Below are positions 48,736 to 61,502 of a DNA stretch of 64,000 nt, piece after piece (position 1 is the stretch's first letter; the number at the start of each line of letters is the position of its first letter). The notes beneath the pieces are model-generated. The model had not been told where the DNA came from. It ran no database searches and saw only the letters and a program-made list of their open reading frames with translations. This DNA comes from Zygaena filipendulae (taxonomy: Eukaryota > Arthropoda > Insecta > Lepidoptera > Zygaenidae). The stretch spans positions 8,372,501 through 8,436,500 of the forward strand of contig OU015660.1 of assembly GCA_907165275.2 (NCBI GenBank), given 5' to 3'. A program made the translations under genes and the position numbers.

Positions 48736-48992
48736 GGTTTTTAAATGGGTTAAGTACCTAGTAGGTATTTGACTTTATCTATTACAAACAAACAAAATAA
48801 AAAAAATAATAATAATCTTTTCTTTTTTATAATATTAGTAAAGAATGACACGGGCTTAGTTTCCGCTATCAGTTATAACAATTTGAAACCTCAAGCCTAA
48901 AAGTAGGTATTACGAGTGTCACAACGGTGGCAGCAGTTCCGAAACTCGGGGGAGCAGAATTTTAAAACTAAAATAATTCTCGTTTGTTGCAG

Positions 48993-49065
48993 TTTTCCGC
49001 TACCTTGCTGGTGTTTCTTCTGCTGTCAATGCATGTAGTGGATGAGGGACACGCCGTCAATCCTA
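48993..49065 (+). CDS. Second coding exon: signal-peptide core of the CUB-domain protein
   Basis: The acceptor is cgtttgttgcag (AG 48991-48992) and the donor is a consensus GTAAGT at 49066. The 73-nt exon is open in phase 0 and gives residues 10-33, FSATLLVFLLLSMHVVDEGH followed by AVNP. It contains the hydrophobic run LLVFLLLSM and then a polar stretch with a plausible signal-peptidase site after GHA (residue 30). The exon ends one base into a codon (A), which joins GC of the exon at 63116 to make Ser34. Perfect phase agreement on both sides supports one gene. Introns of about 35.5 kb and 14.1 kb flank it, both packed with repeats. Confidence 0.74.
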
Positions 49066-49629
49066 GTAAGTCGCTACATTAGATTATTAATATTTTATTT
49101 CGTGGTAGTAAATAAGATAAGTGTGCGGTCGGCAACCCCTGCCAGGATTGAAATTCCCCCTGTTATGTATGTAGGTATGTAAATAGTAATTAGTTATCAT
49201 TAAAATAACTTTAAACGTATCTAATGTAAAAAGTAAATGATTGTGACAAAATTTCAAATTGAAAATATTACCTACAAACTTTTCAAAGTTTTGTAACGAT
49301 TATTTCCTTAAGTTGCTGGTGCAAGTGATGCCGCGGGGAAATGTCAGGATGTCTGTATAGTGTTGGCGTCACTGCAGCGCTCCTGGACCCTTATTCACTA
49401 TGATCAACAACATTCCTTGCCCATAACGCGCGGCCCAAAAACGCATTTCCAAACGTTCTAGATGTCAATATATTAGAAATTATTATTCTTTATGCCGTAA
49501 GAAACGATGTAAATGTATTTTTTTGCAGTAGAACTTCTTTGATTACTAGAGAAAGATAGTTTTTGCGGCGACGTATCTTAGCGCGGCGTGTTATGATCAT
49601 AGAGAATAAAGACCCTGATGTTGCTAGAG

Positions 49630-49683
49630 CAGTGGTTCTCAAACTTGACTGGATCGCGACCCACCTAAAAAAACTTTTAAGCT
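49630..49683 (+). repeat. hAT-type terminal fragment
   Basis: cagtggttctcaaacttgac with gcgacccaccta nearby is the well-known end of hAT-family DNA elements. The opposite end was not found because a Helitron-like copy follows. Confidence 0.55.
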
Positions 49684-49730
49684 CGGGACTCTACCCATTT
49701 AGTTTCATCCGATTAAAATTTACGATAAAA

Positions 49731-49830
49731 ATTCAACCCCTAAGGGGGTGAAAAGGGTTGCAACGTTTGTACGGAACAATTCAGCGGGAATCCCGAAATT
49801 ATCGCGGGTGAAACCACGCGGGACAAGTAG
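49731..49830 (+). repeat. Helitron-like body D, 3' part
   Basis: attcaacccctaagggggtg, cagcgggaatcccgaaatta and gtgaaaccacgcgggacaagTAG. Confidence 0.65.
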
Positions 49831-52114
49831 TGTCTTCTTCTTCTTAGTCGTTACACTCTTGACAGAGTGGTCGTGGTCATCAGTTCCGGACTCTAAAAGT
49901 ATTCATCGAGGTGGCCACTTTGGCTTCTATACACGGCAAAGAGAACCAGGCAGTATTTTTAACTGTTTTATTTAAAAGCCAAAGCCAACCAAGTCGTGTT
50001 CCAAAATAGGCTGTATTCATTTCCAGCAGACATAAAATAAAACTGTTTTTGCTCTTGCATTTAGAATTTCAATGCTGCTTGCCGCTTTGTGTTGACCATG
50101 AAAAGAGGATAAAAAAGATTTTGGTGCTATCTTTTTTATAATTCGCTACGAAACTGTAGTGCTTCAGGTCGCAGACATGAAGCGACTCTTCAAACGACAT
50201 CACCGAGTCGATTGTTTCCTTTTAACAATGTGCTGAAACATACCTATACTTGTATACTGAATGCACCGCAATATTATAATGAGACAAGTTTTTTAATGGA
50301 AGCCACTTGTAGTTTAGACGTCATGTGGATGTTTCGTTTTGCTCATTAAAATATCCATTTGTTATAGAACTAGGCACATCTATGTCAACTTAAATATGAT
50401 ATTTACAAATGTAATTTATAAATTTTGAGTTATAGTTCACAATAAAATTAAAATTTAGAGAACACAATATTATTTTGGGCACAACTCTTAATATAAAAGC
50501 TAAATACCTATAATGTTTTTGAAAGCGAGCATTAGGTACCTAGGTAAGATGTGATAGCTAAATAAAAAAATATATTTTAATTTGACTCTGATTGAGTCCA
50601 CTGTCTAGGTCTATAGTAAAAAAGATCCACTAATTCTAATTTCAAACTTTATACACTGTGTTCTTTGTTCGAAACATCCTAACGACGAGTCGTGGCCGGG
50701 TGGCTGTGGCGTCAGGCTGATGTTTGTAGACGTGAAAAAAATACTTCTTTCATATTTACACAGGAGTAACAAAGGAGGCGATAAAAAGCGTTAGGCACAG
50801 CTAAAGGTCGGTATAAGCGTATGATGAGCGGTCGTCCGCGCTGAATAATGTATGAAACCCCCGAATCGGAACGCTGCCGTGCCACTGACAGATAAAACGT
50901 ATGTAGTGGAGTGAGCGGATATATCGAACTTGCAATCAATAACACATCGCATTAAACTAACGTTAAGTATTTATTACCCCATTAAACATAAAAATTTGGC
51001 ACATTTTAAATGTCTCTTACCGTTTCATCATTTAAGTAGGTATACAATACATGTAAAGAGCCAATCAAATTTACAAAGTTGGTATGCTCTTAAGTCTTTG
51101 TTTTCTTCTTCATTTTCTATCGCATCGTGGGAGAGACAATATTATTATCTTGAAAGCGTATCCAGTTTAAGTAACGTTTATGTGTATAAATACGGGCTTT
51201 ATAGACTCAAATTAAGTATGCATAAATAAATATTTTGTGATAGATATTTGGTTAGGTACGTCAACAAACAATATTATTTCTTTTACTAAAATAACGTTTA
51301 GTGATAATAATATTTTTGTTGATAGGTATTATAAATATATAATTCCATAGGTATAGTTAAATTCAAATAGCCTGCAGCATAGTCAAAATATCGTCAGCTA
51401 ATTAGTATGATAACCGGGCAAGTTGTAGCTCTGACTAATTTAAAATCAACACTTTAATTAATTTCATAGTACACTGAAGCTACCAACTTAAACCATAAGA
51501 TAAATTTTGGACCAATTAAACACAAATTAAATAACCAAAGACGACACCCCAAACTTTCTGATTAATCTAAACAAGAAAAATAATGTTGGTACAGTAAAAC
51601 GCTCATTTATTAATGATTATTAATGGTTTAAACAAACTCTTGGGCCATTCCGTTTCTCTTTGTTGAATAATATATAAAAGGGTTCAACGATTTCCCTTTT
51701 TACAAATGAATAATTTCGTGAATAATACTTGTCGCGGCGCTATTTCAACAAAAGAAATTCCTTTAATTTAAACACTTGGAACGATTATTCTTTTTTTTTT
51801 AACAAAAAAATAATTAACATTTGCCGCATGATTTATTGCTAATTAAACAAGAGCCTAAATTTTTTGGGTCACTGAAAAAATTTAATGATAATATTGACTA
51901 AAGTATTAATTGTTTTTCTTCACTATGGGTTTCGACGACCGACGGCCGAAGTGGTTTCTGAAATATCAATAGGCGTTCACGCTCGCGGTTCGCAAACTTG
52001 CCTATACAAATAAAATGGTAAGTAACAGTGGAAAAAAAGTAAGACAAAGTTTGTATTATTTCACCTATCGTAGCGTCGCAAGGATTGCCAATATAAAAAA
52101 AAAAAGCTTTTTGG
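49831..52114. other. No gene or clear repeat seen
   Basis: AT-rich intron. A CpG-richer patch at 50685-50910 carries a 77-codon minus frame without a domain; the frame at 50930-51229 is AT-rich and featureless. Confidence 0.35.
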
Positions 52115-52310
52115 AGTGAAAATGAAATGCAATGAAATCATCTTTATTGGTTACGACAACTCTAGGTACTTGGTATAACTGGTATTAAGCAAATATTAAC
52201 AAACACAGCATCAACCAGCGTGTCGATGTCGCAACAAAATGGCAACCAGCTCAGCATAAGCATCGGCATAAGCTGGAACCGTAGGGAACCAACACTGGTG
52301 TTTTGCTGGT

Positions 52311-53302
52311 AGGGGAGATCCGCCATGAAACGGACATTTAACTTTAAAGTATTATTACATACTCTAGTTGAAAACTTAGGAACTCATTAGAATTCAGAGG
52401 TTGTATAATTTTATAATTGTATAATTGTATAATTTTCATACACCATATTTTATGAAAATTAAATTTATTGTGAGAAATATTACGATTTAATTTTTCCTCT
52501 CTTATGTCCGTTTCATTACACAGGTAGGTAGCATTGAATAGGACAATGGTTGTCTTGAAACGGACTAGGAACCAATGCCATACATGGAGTCATATGAATA
52601 CTCAATGTTTCACAAATTCTTTGGTTTTACACAATAACTTTTATTTAAATAAGTCAAACATTTTGATACAACATAAACTGAGATCATAAAATAAACATTT
52701 ACAAAAAAAAACAACATAAAATAATTGGACTACTGCCGTCGCCTGCCTACGTCTTAGTTCCAATCTGCTTTTTCTGGAAGAATCCACTTCTTTGACGGCA
52801 TCTGATGGAGATAAATAAATAAAACAAGTTTTAAGAAACTACAGTAAGTATACTGGAATAATGAATCAGATAGGCAAAATTTTGTTATGAGGCACTGACG
52901 CATCCAATTGGTCGTCCGTTTCAACGCGACGGTACCTATCCGATTCATTGTGGAACTAACCTAAAAAAATTTTAACCAAATTCCAAATAATTAAGTATTG
53001 TTAATATTATAACTCACCATTTCGTATTTGCTTGAGAATATGTCACAACAAAATACGCTTGCATTTTGTTGTGATATTAGCTTAAGTTTTTTATTAGTTT
53101 GCAAATATACGAATTTTTTTACAAAACTCATGCGCTTCAATAAAATGTAAAAAAGTAAACAAAATAATGACTGCCGGAATCTGTCATTATTGTGGTTTTT
53201 TATCAGTGTTGCCAACAACCAAAACACATTAATATTTTTATTCAGAATTTTTTAAAATATCTTTATTGTCCGTTTCATTCCGTATTCCCCCTACCGTATT
53301 TG
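52311..53302. mobile_element. TIR-bounded unit of about 1 kb with repeated 10-mer
   Basis: The left end ggtaggggagatccgccatg aaacggacattt and the complement of the right end (ggtagggggaatacggaatg aaacggacaata) match over about 35 bp. The word tgaaacggac or its complement occurs five times (52326, 52506, 52556, 52914, 53268), far above chance. It may be a DNA transposon with transposase-binding repeats; the sequence left of it (52115-52310) ends in a minus-strand AATAAAG signal. Confidence 0.5.
52754..53150 (-). CDS. Possible small spliced minus-strand gene in the TIR unit
   Basis: On the minus strand a frame ending CDIFSSKYEM meets a GTGAGT donor (complement of 53017-53022 region). About 60 nt on, tttttttag precedes a second open stretch (VSSTMNRIGTVALKRTTNW ...) ending near 52754 either read-through or after a further short intron ending ctccatcag. 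No domain is recognised. It could be a transposon-borne frame or chance alignment of splice-like words. Confidence 0.2.
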
Positions 53303-54229
53303 TGCATTGGTATAAACATGGAGTTGCTGGGGTAATGTGTCACCACAAATCGCGTACAAGAACGCGCGAGCGCCCATAGTAACTCGTCATTGAATCGCAT
53401 GTGATATTCATGTGATCCTATTACTAAAATTCAGCAAATTAAATGATTACACCCTGCACGGTAAAATATAAATAACTCTATGCGGAGAAGAGTCTATGCG
53501 GTTAAGGTAAAAGAGATAAAATGTAGTTGAAGGGAAAGGATGGTATACTTTTATTATTAGGTATACTTATTAAGACATCACATTCTTTTTTCTTCTCTAT
53601 GTGCTCCTATTCAGCTGGTTATTCTATACCTAAATAATATCTACTTTTTTTTCTTAATCAAACAATGGGTATAGGTACTTGATGCCAAACTCTTAATATC
53701 TAGCTAATTGCAATTAGCTGGCAAAGCGTAGCAAGTCACGCGGTACATTACACGAAAATGATCTTTGTGCAAGTGGCAATAAAGGCGGTTATTACCGACT
53801 TAGTGCTCTCAACGTAGCATGATAACCATTAAGCTAATAGTATACAGTACTTGGTCTAATGCTCCTTCAATTTGAGGTTGAAATTACCGTTACTGTATTA
53901 CAATGAGCTCACGTGCTAGTGGGTTTCATGGAAACGGTTTAATTTTTTAACGATGTTAAAAAGAAACAAATTTGTATGTAGGTAGTTTGAACTTATTTTT
54001 TTGATGATACGCCATATTATTTTTTTTAATGCTGATGTGTACCTATGCGAAATTTTAAAAGCTTTATGGGCGTGTAAGCGCAACAAACAAAGCAAAAAAA
54101 AACTCAAATTGATAAGACAAATAAGGAGTGGTTAGATGACTAAGTCCACTCCCGTCACATTGAGCGTGAGGAGCTTGTCGTGAGCAAAACAACCCAAGTG
54201 GGCAGATACAAGCGGGCTTGCCACCGAAT
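53303..54229. other. No gene seen
   Basis: AT-rich intron; at 54110-54230 a repeat-like GC-richer stretch (ccactcccgtcacattgagc) begins. Confidence 0.35.
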
Positions 54230-54560
54230 TCAAACCGATCAGTGATAGCACAGACAAATAATAATATTATGTGTGTTTTGTTATTTTTAGGTGTTTTTGG
54301 AAGTCGGCTTTGATTTTCCAATATCTTATCTCTACCAGTGACTATGTTTAAATTTTTCCACCCGTCGGGATAGTTAAGTTTTTGATTTCTTGTACAATCT
54401 ATGGTAGTGAAGTCAATTACATAATCCTTCGCATCAGACACAATTCTTTGAACAATTGTTTGATGTTCAGATATTTCATGGCACCCAATGATACTTTTAA
54501 TACTTGTATTATCATTGATGGCACCGACGTCACTTTTAAATTAGCTAGTTTATTCATTTT
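54230..54560 (-). pseudogene. Protein-like minus-strand fragment, probably transposon-derived
   Basis: An open stretch reads (in part) GAINDNTSIKSIIGCHEISE, then VSDAKDYVIDFTTIDCTRNQ and LNYPDGWKNLNIVTGRDKIL, with balanced residue use unlike the surrounding chance frames. It has no start, is cut by a stop at its beginning (near 54552) and runs into repeat-like DNA at its end. No family is recognised. It could also be an unmapped exon, but no clean splice sites were found. Confidence 0.35.
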
Positions 54561-54799
54561 GTGTTTCATTTATTTATTTATTCATGCCAAATGATGATTC
54601 ACTTTTTTCAGAAGTGTCATGGGTGTCAGATGTTTCAGAACAGATAAATCGATTGGAGAGTTTGCAGTGACGTGAGTGCGCTCTATGATAAATGAACCAG
54701 GGCCGTATGAAATACATGTCGCAGAATGTAATGCGAAAGCTCCCAATTTTTTTTGTGCTCGATATAATATAGGTACTTAAGATGTTTTGAAGCAAGGTT

Positions 54800-56191
54800 A
54801 TTTCATTATTTCACTGCAATTAATGTACAGTACCTACATTGATTTTCAACTAGCGGTTCGGTTCTTATAAGTAACTGCAACATTAAGTACCTATACCCAT
54901 TTTTTGCGAATCGTCTGGCAGATGTGAAACATCGAAACGATTTTGTAGAAATAATGAATATAAAAGGATACCTAGCTAGATAAAAAAATTAAATGGAGAA
55001 AACTTGATTCTCTTCATTAGTGACTTCTGTCGCAAAGTCACTTGCATCGCCACGCCAACAGCTAGCCTGACCTTCCGCAGATGTTTCACATCAAAAAAGT
55101 ACAAGTTTGATATAACTTGTTTAATAATAATATTTTATTATTCGTGTTTTTTTTTACTTCAATCGCGTTGCTTTGTCTATCAAGTCACACATTGTCATTG
55201 GCACACGTATTTAAAAGTTGCTATTTATTAAAAAAGAAGAAGAAGAAGAAAAATATTTTTTTGGTTGTAACGTTTTAGTATAAATATATCTATTATTGAA
55301 ATTATATTGTATGACCCAAGCAAAAGGATATTTTTGGCGGGAATCAAAGATGGCGGTTCGGTCATTTATTTTCATGACGATAAAAAATGGTTAAAAATGG
55401 ATTTTGTTGTGTTATAAGGTGCAGGTGACGGTATACAATGACGGTTTTTTATATGCTCAAGAAGATATACGACATTTCGAGCTGATTTCTTCAGTTTCCT
55501 CCAAGAGCTCCAAGAAAGTTTTGCAAGCTAGCTATATCAAACGGTACAACGAAGCATTTTAAATTTTAATAGAAAATACATTGATCTATTTAATTTTACT
55601 TGAAACTGACACTTTCACCTTCAGAAATAATTGTAACGTTATAAGATGAAAACACATATAACTAAAACATTGGTAAATTATCTACAGCATGAAAAACTAC
55701 ACTTTAAAAATAATCAAAGAAGCACTCATCCATTCACTATAATCTTGGCTTAAAAGTACAATATAATAATAGAAGTCTACAGAATAATAAGGGAAAGTGG
55801 TCCCAGCTCCGCAAAATTAAATATGAATGTTGGCGAATTACTGCCCTCTTTTCTTGGTCGAAATATTCCTTTCATTTCTTTCGCGTCCGTGAGGTTTTTA
55901 TGTCTTCTCCTACCGTGATTGCGGCGAGAAGTGTGTGCGTTGTGTCGTTACTGGTGCTATAAATTTCATCATTAGATACACGTGGTGCTGGCTTGACGAC
56001 TGGTAAAGAATACTAATCTGACATCGTTTACCCGATGCGTACGTATACAAAAAAAAATAACAGATTATGAGAATAGTGAAAGTAGCATAATACTTGCTGC
56101 ATTTTTAATCAGTTCTCGTTTATGTTATAGATAAGCGTTAAGTGCTATTTTATCCTTTCCAATAAGACAGATCTTTAGGTCGTCTTATAAT
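54800..56191. other. No gene or clear repeat seen
   Basis: AT-rich intron with a short (AAG)n run at 55231-55249. Confidence 0.35.
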
Positions 56192-56345
56192 AGACCTTCT
56201 GTCCTCCCAGCTTCACCCGCGTTATTTCAAGAGTTCCCGCGGGAATTCCAGCATAAAAATCACCTATGTTACTCAGTAACAGTGTAGTAAGAGAATTTTT
56301 TTTTAAATCAGTTCAGTATTTCCAGAGATTACTTGCTACTTCCAT
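56192..56345 (-). repeat. Degenerate Helitron-like copy
   Basis: cttcacccgcgttatttcaa, gttcccgcgggaattccagc and aatcagttcagtatttccag; the CTAG tip is mutated. Confidence 0.6.
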
Positions 56346-56848
56346 TGAATTCCACGTCATTTCTGTTGTCTGTTACTATGTATTTTATTCACTACGTGAA
56401 GAAAGTATTGTAACTTTACAAAGAGTAAAAGTTTATTTTTGATGTGGGAAAAGTAACCTCAAAAGAATAAAAGGTTTGATTTAAGTTCCTTTTTCAACCT
56501 GTAAATCAAATTTAATCGTGTCACATCACTATTGTTGTACCTAATTTCTGCGTTGAAAATCGACCCCTAGCCGACAGATACAATTGTCCAAGACTTCGGT
56601 ATTACAATTTGTATCTAAATGTAGAATATCTTCACCCTTATCGCCACCGACATAAATTATGCAAGCAGTGTCCATTACACACTTTATCTTTGAGACACTG
56701 CGGTGCTACTGTCTATGGAGGTAGAGCAATTGGAACATGCAAGAAAAGAGGATTTTTGAGTCCAAAAATGAAGATGGAGGATTTTTGTCCTCTTTTTAAT
56801 TTGATCCCATCTTTTAACTGCATTTGGCTGTTAGGTTTTATAAATAAA

Positions 56849-57039
56849 CTAGCTGTTCCCCGCGGTTTCACTCGCGGTAATTTCGTAGTTCCCGTGTAAA
56901 TTCCGGGTTACAATATAAGCTATGACACTCACAAATAACGTGGCTTTCTATTAGTAAAAGATTTTTAAATCTCTTCAGTAGATCCAGATATTACCCTCTA
57001 CAACCTCACAAGCTTTATCTTTTTATAATATTAGTTAGA
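56849..57039 (-). mobile_element. Helitron-like element, full length
   Basis: In + orientation A|CTAGctgttccccgcggtttc ... aatattagttaGA|T, the same short subtype as 11485-11685. Confidence 0.8.
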
Positions 57040-57404
57040 TACGTACGGATTTCCCAAAGTGTTCAACAGAATATGTATTCTATTTTCTTTGTAATACAAT
57101 TCATTTTCCGAAATTAAATTCTTTATTCTTTATTCGTACTTAAGTTTCCCTGTCCTTGTCTGATCGGTTGATAAATAAAATAAATCCTATTTTCTCGGGT
57201 CTGTTAAACAGACTTAAGTACATCTCTTCTAGGCTTGCTCAAGACCTTTTTCACCGATGAATGATTAAATTGACCCTAATTGAATATTAAATGGGACTCT
57301 CCAAGGTACGGTTGGCGAGCTTGACAGCGGTTCTCTCGTCTTGATCTTTATTACAATTATATCTAAATTTTACATTACATCCGAACAGTGAACGACAATG
57401 AATG

Positions 57405-57483
57405 TTTACAAGGTGTAAGGTTCAACGAGGGATGTATATAGCCTCTTTTAATACGTCTCTCGTTTAACCTTACACCCTGTAAC
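57405..57483. mobile_element. Small fold-back element (about 79 bp)
   Basis: acaaggtgtaaggttcaacg and the complement of cgtttaaccttacaccctgt form arms of about 28 bp around a short centre. Confidence 0.6.
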
Positions 57484-57885
57484 TATATTTTTTACCCTTT
57501 CGACTAGAATAAAATTAATGTCTCCACAATTATGATGATTTGAATTCGCTGATTATGCTGTGACTGCAAGCAACACCGGATAACTGAACGAGCAACGAGT
57601 CAAAGTTCATCGATAAATATTATCATTTAGTCAAATAATGAGTCATGCCAGTAAAATTTTAATTGCGCCTCATCAATTACTGGCATAAAAACAACAAACG
57701 CTGGAAAATTGTTATGGATAATTGGATTGCGATTTGTGACCTACAAAATTTTGCTTTACGATGGAACATTTTCTCTTGTATTATGCTTAAACATCAATTT
57801 CTTCTAATAAATCGTAAGGTTTCGTTTCGATACGAGTATAATGGAGAAATTGATTGCTGAGTAAATGAAGACATTTATAAATTTA

Positions 57886-58070
57886 CTAGCTGTTCCCCGC
57901 GGTTTGACACGCGTTAATTTCAGAGTTCTTGTGGGAATTCCGCGATGCATAGTACCTTACTTAGTACCTGTCCTTCTCCGTACCTTTGACTCAGGATGAT
58001 CGGTTGAGCCGTTAAGGTCTGAAAGCGTAACAAACAAACAAATAAACAAACAAACTCACTGTAAACCGGA
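57886..58070 (-). mobile_element. Helitron-like element, body A
   Basis: In + orientation A|CTAGctgttccccgcggtttg ... tgtaaaccGGA|T, with an (AAAC)n tract replacing part of the 5' region. Confidence 0.75.
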
Positions 58071-58682
58071 TTTATTTATCATCAAGTATACATATTTTGT
58101 GAAAAGAAGTGCATTATTTTGTGAAATATTCTTTACAAATATTTTTATTAACTTTTGATAAAATAAAAAAAAAGATAAAATAATGGATTTATACACAAAT
58201 TTTTTTCTAAGTGATTCTATCAACACATGAAATAACCTTAGCTTCCCCAAGGGACGTATCATTCACGGAACGATTTGAAGCTATCTTCTAGTGACATCGC
58301 TTGTTAGTCCTTCTCCTTTACTCGATAATTATCAAGAGTACACTCAAAGGAATTTACTTTTAGGGTACGGTTACAATCTCGGCCACGAACATTGTTTATG
58401 ATTAAAGTTTTTAATAGAGCCTCGAGTACACAACAGCGCCCTTTGGTCCTGCGTTTGACAAGACCATTGTGCTAGGCAACGTTAAAAGGGTTCAGTGGCA
58501 TTTATATAATAATGTACGTGAAACAGACGTAACGTTGCTTTATCCTGTTGTTTCTTACGATTTCTTGATTGATATGTAAGGTACTTTGACAGCAAATTTG
58601 GTATAATTTTTAGCAAAGCTTAAGGTAACGCCAGGTGTCGCGTGTTACATATGTAGGTACCTACCTGTATTTATTTAACTAA

Positions 58683-58985
58683 TATTTTATTTTATTTTAT
58701 TTTCTTTATTTCAATATTAACAGGTATTTAACATTGATAGGACAATACACAATTACAGTTTGACATGCACTCAAACTAATTAAATACCCTTAAACAATGC
58801 TGATCTATAAGACAAATTTATGGGACGTTGAGAGAGAGAAGATTAAAAACAGAAAAAATACAGGTTGAAGGTAGTTTACAATTTTGAAAGTGAAGAGCGA
58901 AAAGCGGTAAATGTGTGAAATAAATCTATATTAGATGAAGTTTTGGCACTAACGTCATTATATAATTGGCACATACGAGTTACAT
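58683..58985 (-). repeat. LINE-type 3' region, minus strand
   Basis: (ATTTT)n then ctttatttcaatattaacag reads on the minus strand as ...GAAATAAAG plus (AAAAT)n tail. The body is non-coding as read. Confidence 0.4.
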
Positions 58986-59153
58986 ACATATTATAAAGAG
59001 CTTTGTGAAGTTGTAGGGCGTAATCTCCGAATCTACTGAACCGATTTTGAAAATTCTTTCACTTGTAGGAAACTACGATAGTGCTGAGTGACATAGAGTT
59101 TTTATCCCGGAATTCTCGTGGGAATTTCCCGTGAAACCGCGGGGTACAGCTAG
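58986..59153 (+). mobile_element. Helitron-like element
   Basis: gtaatctccgaatctactga, ttatcccggaattctcgtgg and the end cgtgaaaccgcggggtacagCTAG|T; the 5' limit is uncertain. Confidence 0.7.
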
Positions 59154-59299
59154 TGTAGAATAAAAAATAAGTTACTGACAGGTCCCTCATGTTTTTATTT
59201 AGGGCTTGATATGTATGTATTGTTAACCATCTCTTCTATATGGTAATACTGTGCTCTTCTATCAAGATTCTAATTTTTTCGGAATCATCTATTCTTGTA

Positions 59300-59475
59300 C
59301 CTAAATAAAACGAATTGCTGTACATTTGTCTCGCTAAAACTCGAGAATGGCTCAACCGATGTGAATAATTCTTTATTTTTTGGATTCGTAATTATCAGGA
59401 GGTTTGTAGGTATTAAAATTGGGAGTTCCTTCGGGAATTCCGAAACTCACGTGTAAAACCGCGGGGCACAGCTAA
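59300..59475 (+). mobile_element. Helitron-like element, tail-to-tail with the next
   Basis: gaatggctcaaccgatgtga, ccttcgggaattccgaaact and the end aaaaccgcggggcacagCTAA. Confidence 0.65.
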
Positions 59476-59490
59476 TTTTTTATAATAAGA

Positions 59491-59672
59491 CTAGATGTTC
59501 CCCGTGGTTTTTCAGAGCTCCCGCGGGAATTCCGGGGTATAAAGTACCCTATGTCCTTCTCTGTACCCCTGATAACGTGTCTATCTACAAAATTTTGTGA
59601 TGATTGGTTGAGCCGTTAAGTCGTAAAAGCGTAACAAACAAACAAACTTTCGCATTTATAATATAAAGAAAG
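59491..59672 (-). mobile_element. Helitron-like element, body A
   Basis: In + orientation A|CTAGatgttccccgtggtttt, with part of the hairpin deleted; gcgggaattccggggtataa and gtaacaaacaaacaaacttt follow. Confidence 0.7.
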
Positions 59673-61502
59673 GTTAATTCACCTATTTTACTAAGTAAAT
59701 TATTACATATTAGAGCTTCCTCCAGACAGTCCTGACCCAGGATACGAATGCTTCACCACAGGATGCTTTTAATGCAGTTCATAAATTACATTTCCAGTTG
59801 AGTTCCAAGTTAGTTTTTGAAGTTCACTCCTCCAATTAACTAAAACAACCGGATAAGGGTCACTGACTTGTAAAGTTCTGAATTTACATTTAAAATTCAA
59901 CTACCTACTCTTTTATTTTATCAGGTTCATTGCTCAGACTTGCAGTCACGTCTTCACTCGTACTTTGGGTTGAGTAGATAAATGTTACCTAGTAGATAAC
60001 ACACACAATAATTTCATATTGCAACTTGATTTTTTCTACTTTTTTTAAAGTGTCTTTTAGATGCGGAATTACACTGGTGCGTCGTGCATTGGTTACTTTT
60101 AAAGTCAAATTGATGTAAGAAGGTCATCAAACAACAATTACTGTTATGCGATAATAAAACGAAGGTATTCGTGGCTTAACTAATCTCAAGAAGTAAGCTA
60201 TTTAAAGTACCTACCTATAGTTACCTATATCATAACTCAAAATAACGTTAACACATTACTGCACCTTGTTCAAACTTTTTCAGAAATCAATAATTTATTT
60301 TCGGTCGAATTATTTTTCGTATCGTATTTCTTCCGAAGAGTTCTGGCCAAAAATGGTTAGGTAATATTCAGAAGTGGCCGTCCTACGTTGCACCTATAAC
60401 TGATAACATAGTTGGGATATGTTCTTTGTAAGAAAAAAACTACTTACGAAATTCAAGTTTCAAATATAGCCGGATTAATTGAGGAAGAACTTTTAGTAGA
60501 TTTGTGTCAACAGGAGACACCCAGAAATTGAATTCTTATTGACACCCAATTATTCATGCACTAGATACTGCTATAATTATAAAACTTAAGCGCGATTCAG
60601 TGTAATTCTCTAGGATCTTAACTAATTGAAATGTGAACTGGCACCGAATAGAGATGCAAGCGGATAAAGTTTTGATCATGACTTACTTTACAGATGAACT
60701 TATAAAGCGTCTATGCGCTTAACTTAATTCCTCTGACACGACAAATCAAAAGGAATTAATTTCAGCACTGCAAATCTGTGAATCTTTATTTATGGAAAAT
60801 TAATACCGCTGTATTTAAACTTATTAAACTGTCATTAATTTTTTTGTAATAATGTCTTCTATTTGATAAATAAAATCTTAAAAAATGAAATATTTTTTAA
60901 TCAAGCTTTTGTTAAAAATAATGTGAGGCTGACAATGTTTCATTAAAACAAATCTGTGGTTAAAATTTTGACCTGATTGGACCTCGTAATAAGAAGGTAT
61001 AAAATAAACTTATAAAATAAAACAATAATATATAATATATATATAATTTTAAAATAATAATTAGTATTTTGATTTCAAGGAGAATATATTGGATACCTCC
61101 AATTTATTGTTCTGTTTAAGAATTTAGCGAATATCTTGCTATGTAACATTGTTTCATAAAAATCCTTTAAAGGTAGCGTTTAATAATAATAATACTTATA
61201 AATAAATGAATAATACTTAAATCATGACGGAAAAGAGATCCACGTATTTTCAACTACGAGCGAGCGGTGTCTTCATTATTAACTTTCTACCTTACATCCA
61301 CTGAAAAGAGGTGATGATCTAATAAATAACAAGGAGATAATATCTTCAAGAACCCAGTTCGTGAGCTTTGTGTAATTTTGCTAGCATCTGTTCCTTTCAA
61401 ATTGTGTCACAATTACCCCAATTTGTGACTGAAGTGTGTACCTTGTAAAGTATATACACCGTGTTCCTGGGGTTATACATACACTTTACAGGGGGCTCCT
61501 AT
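59673..61502. other. No gene or clear repeat seen
   Basis: Strongly AT-rich intron without recognisable frames. Confidence 0.35.

Larger units (their letters stand above)
13495..48992 (+). other. Intron 1 of the CUB gene (about 35.5 kb)
   Basis: It runs from GTACGT to TTGTTGCAG. It is AT-rich and heavily loaded with Helitron-like, SINE, LINE and MITE fragments listed separately. I found no further exon with a convincing acceptor, donor and open phase, but a small alternative exon cannot be ruled out by eye. Confidence 0.6.
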
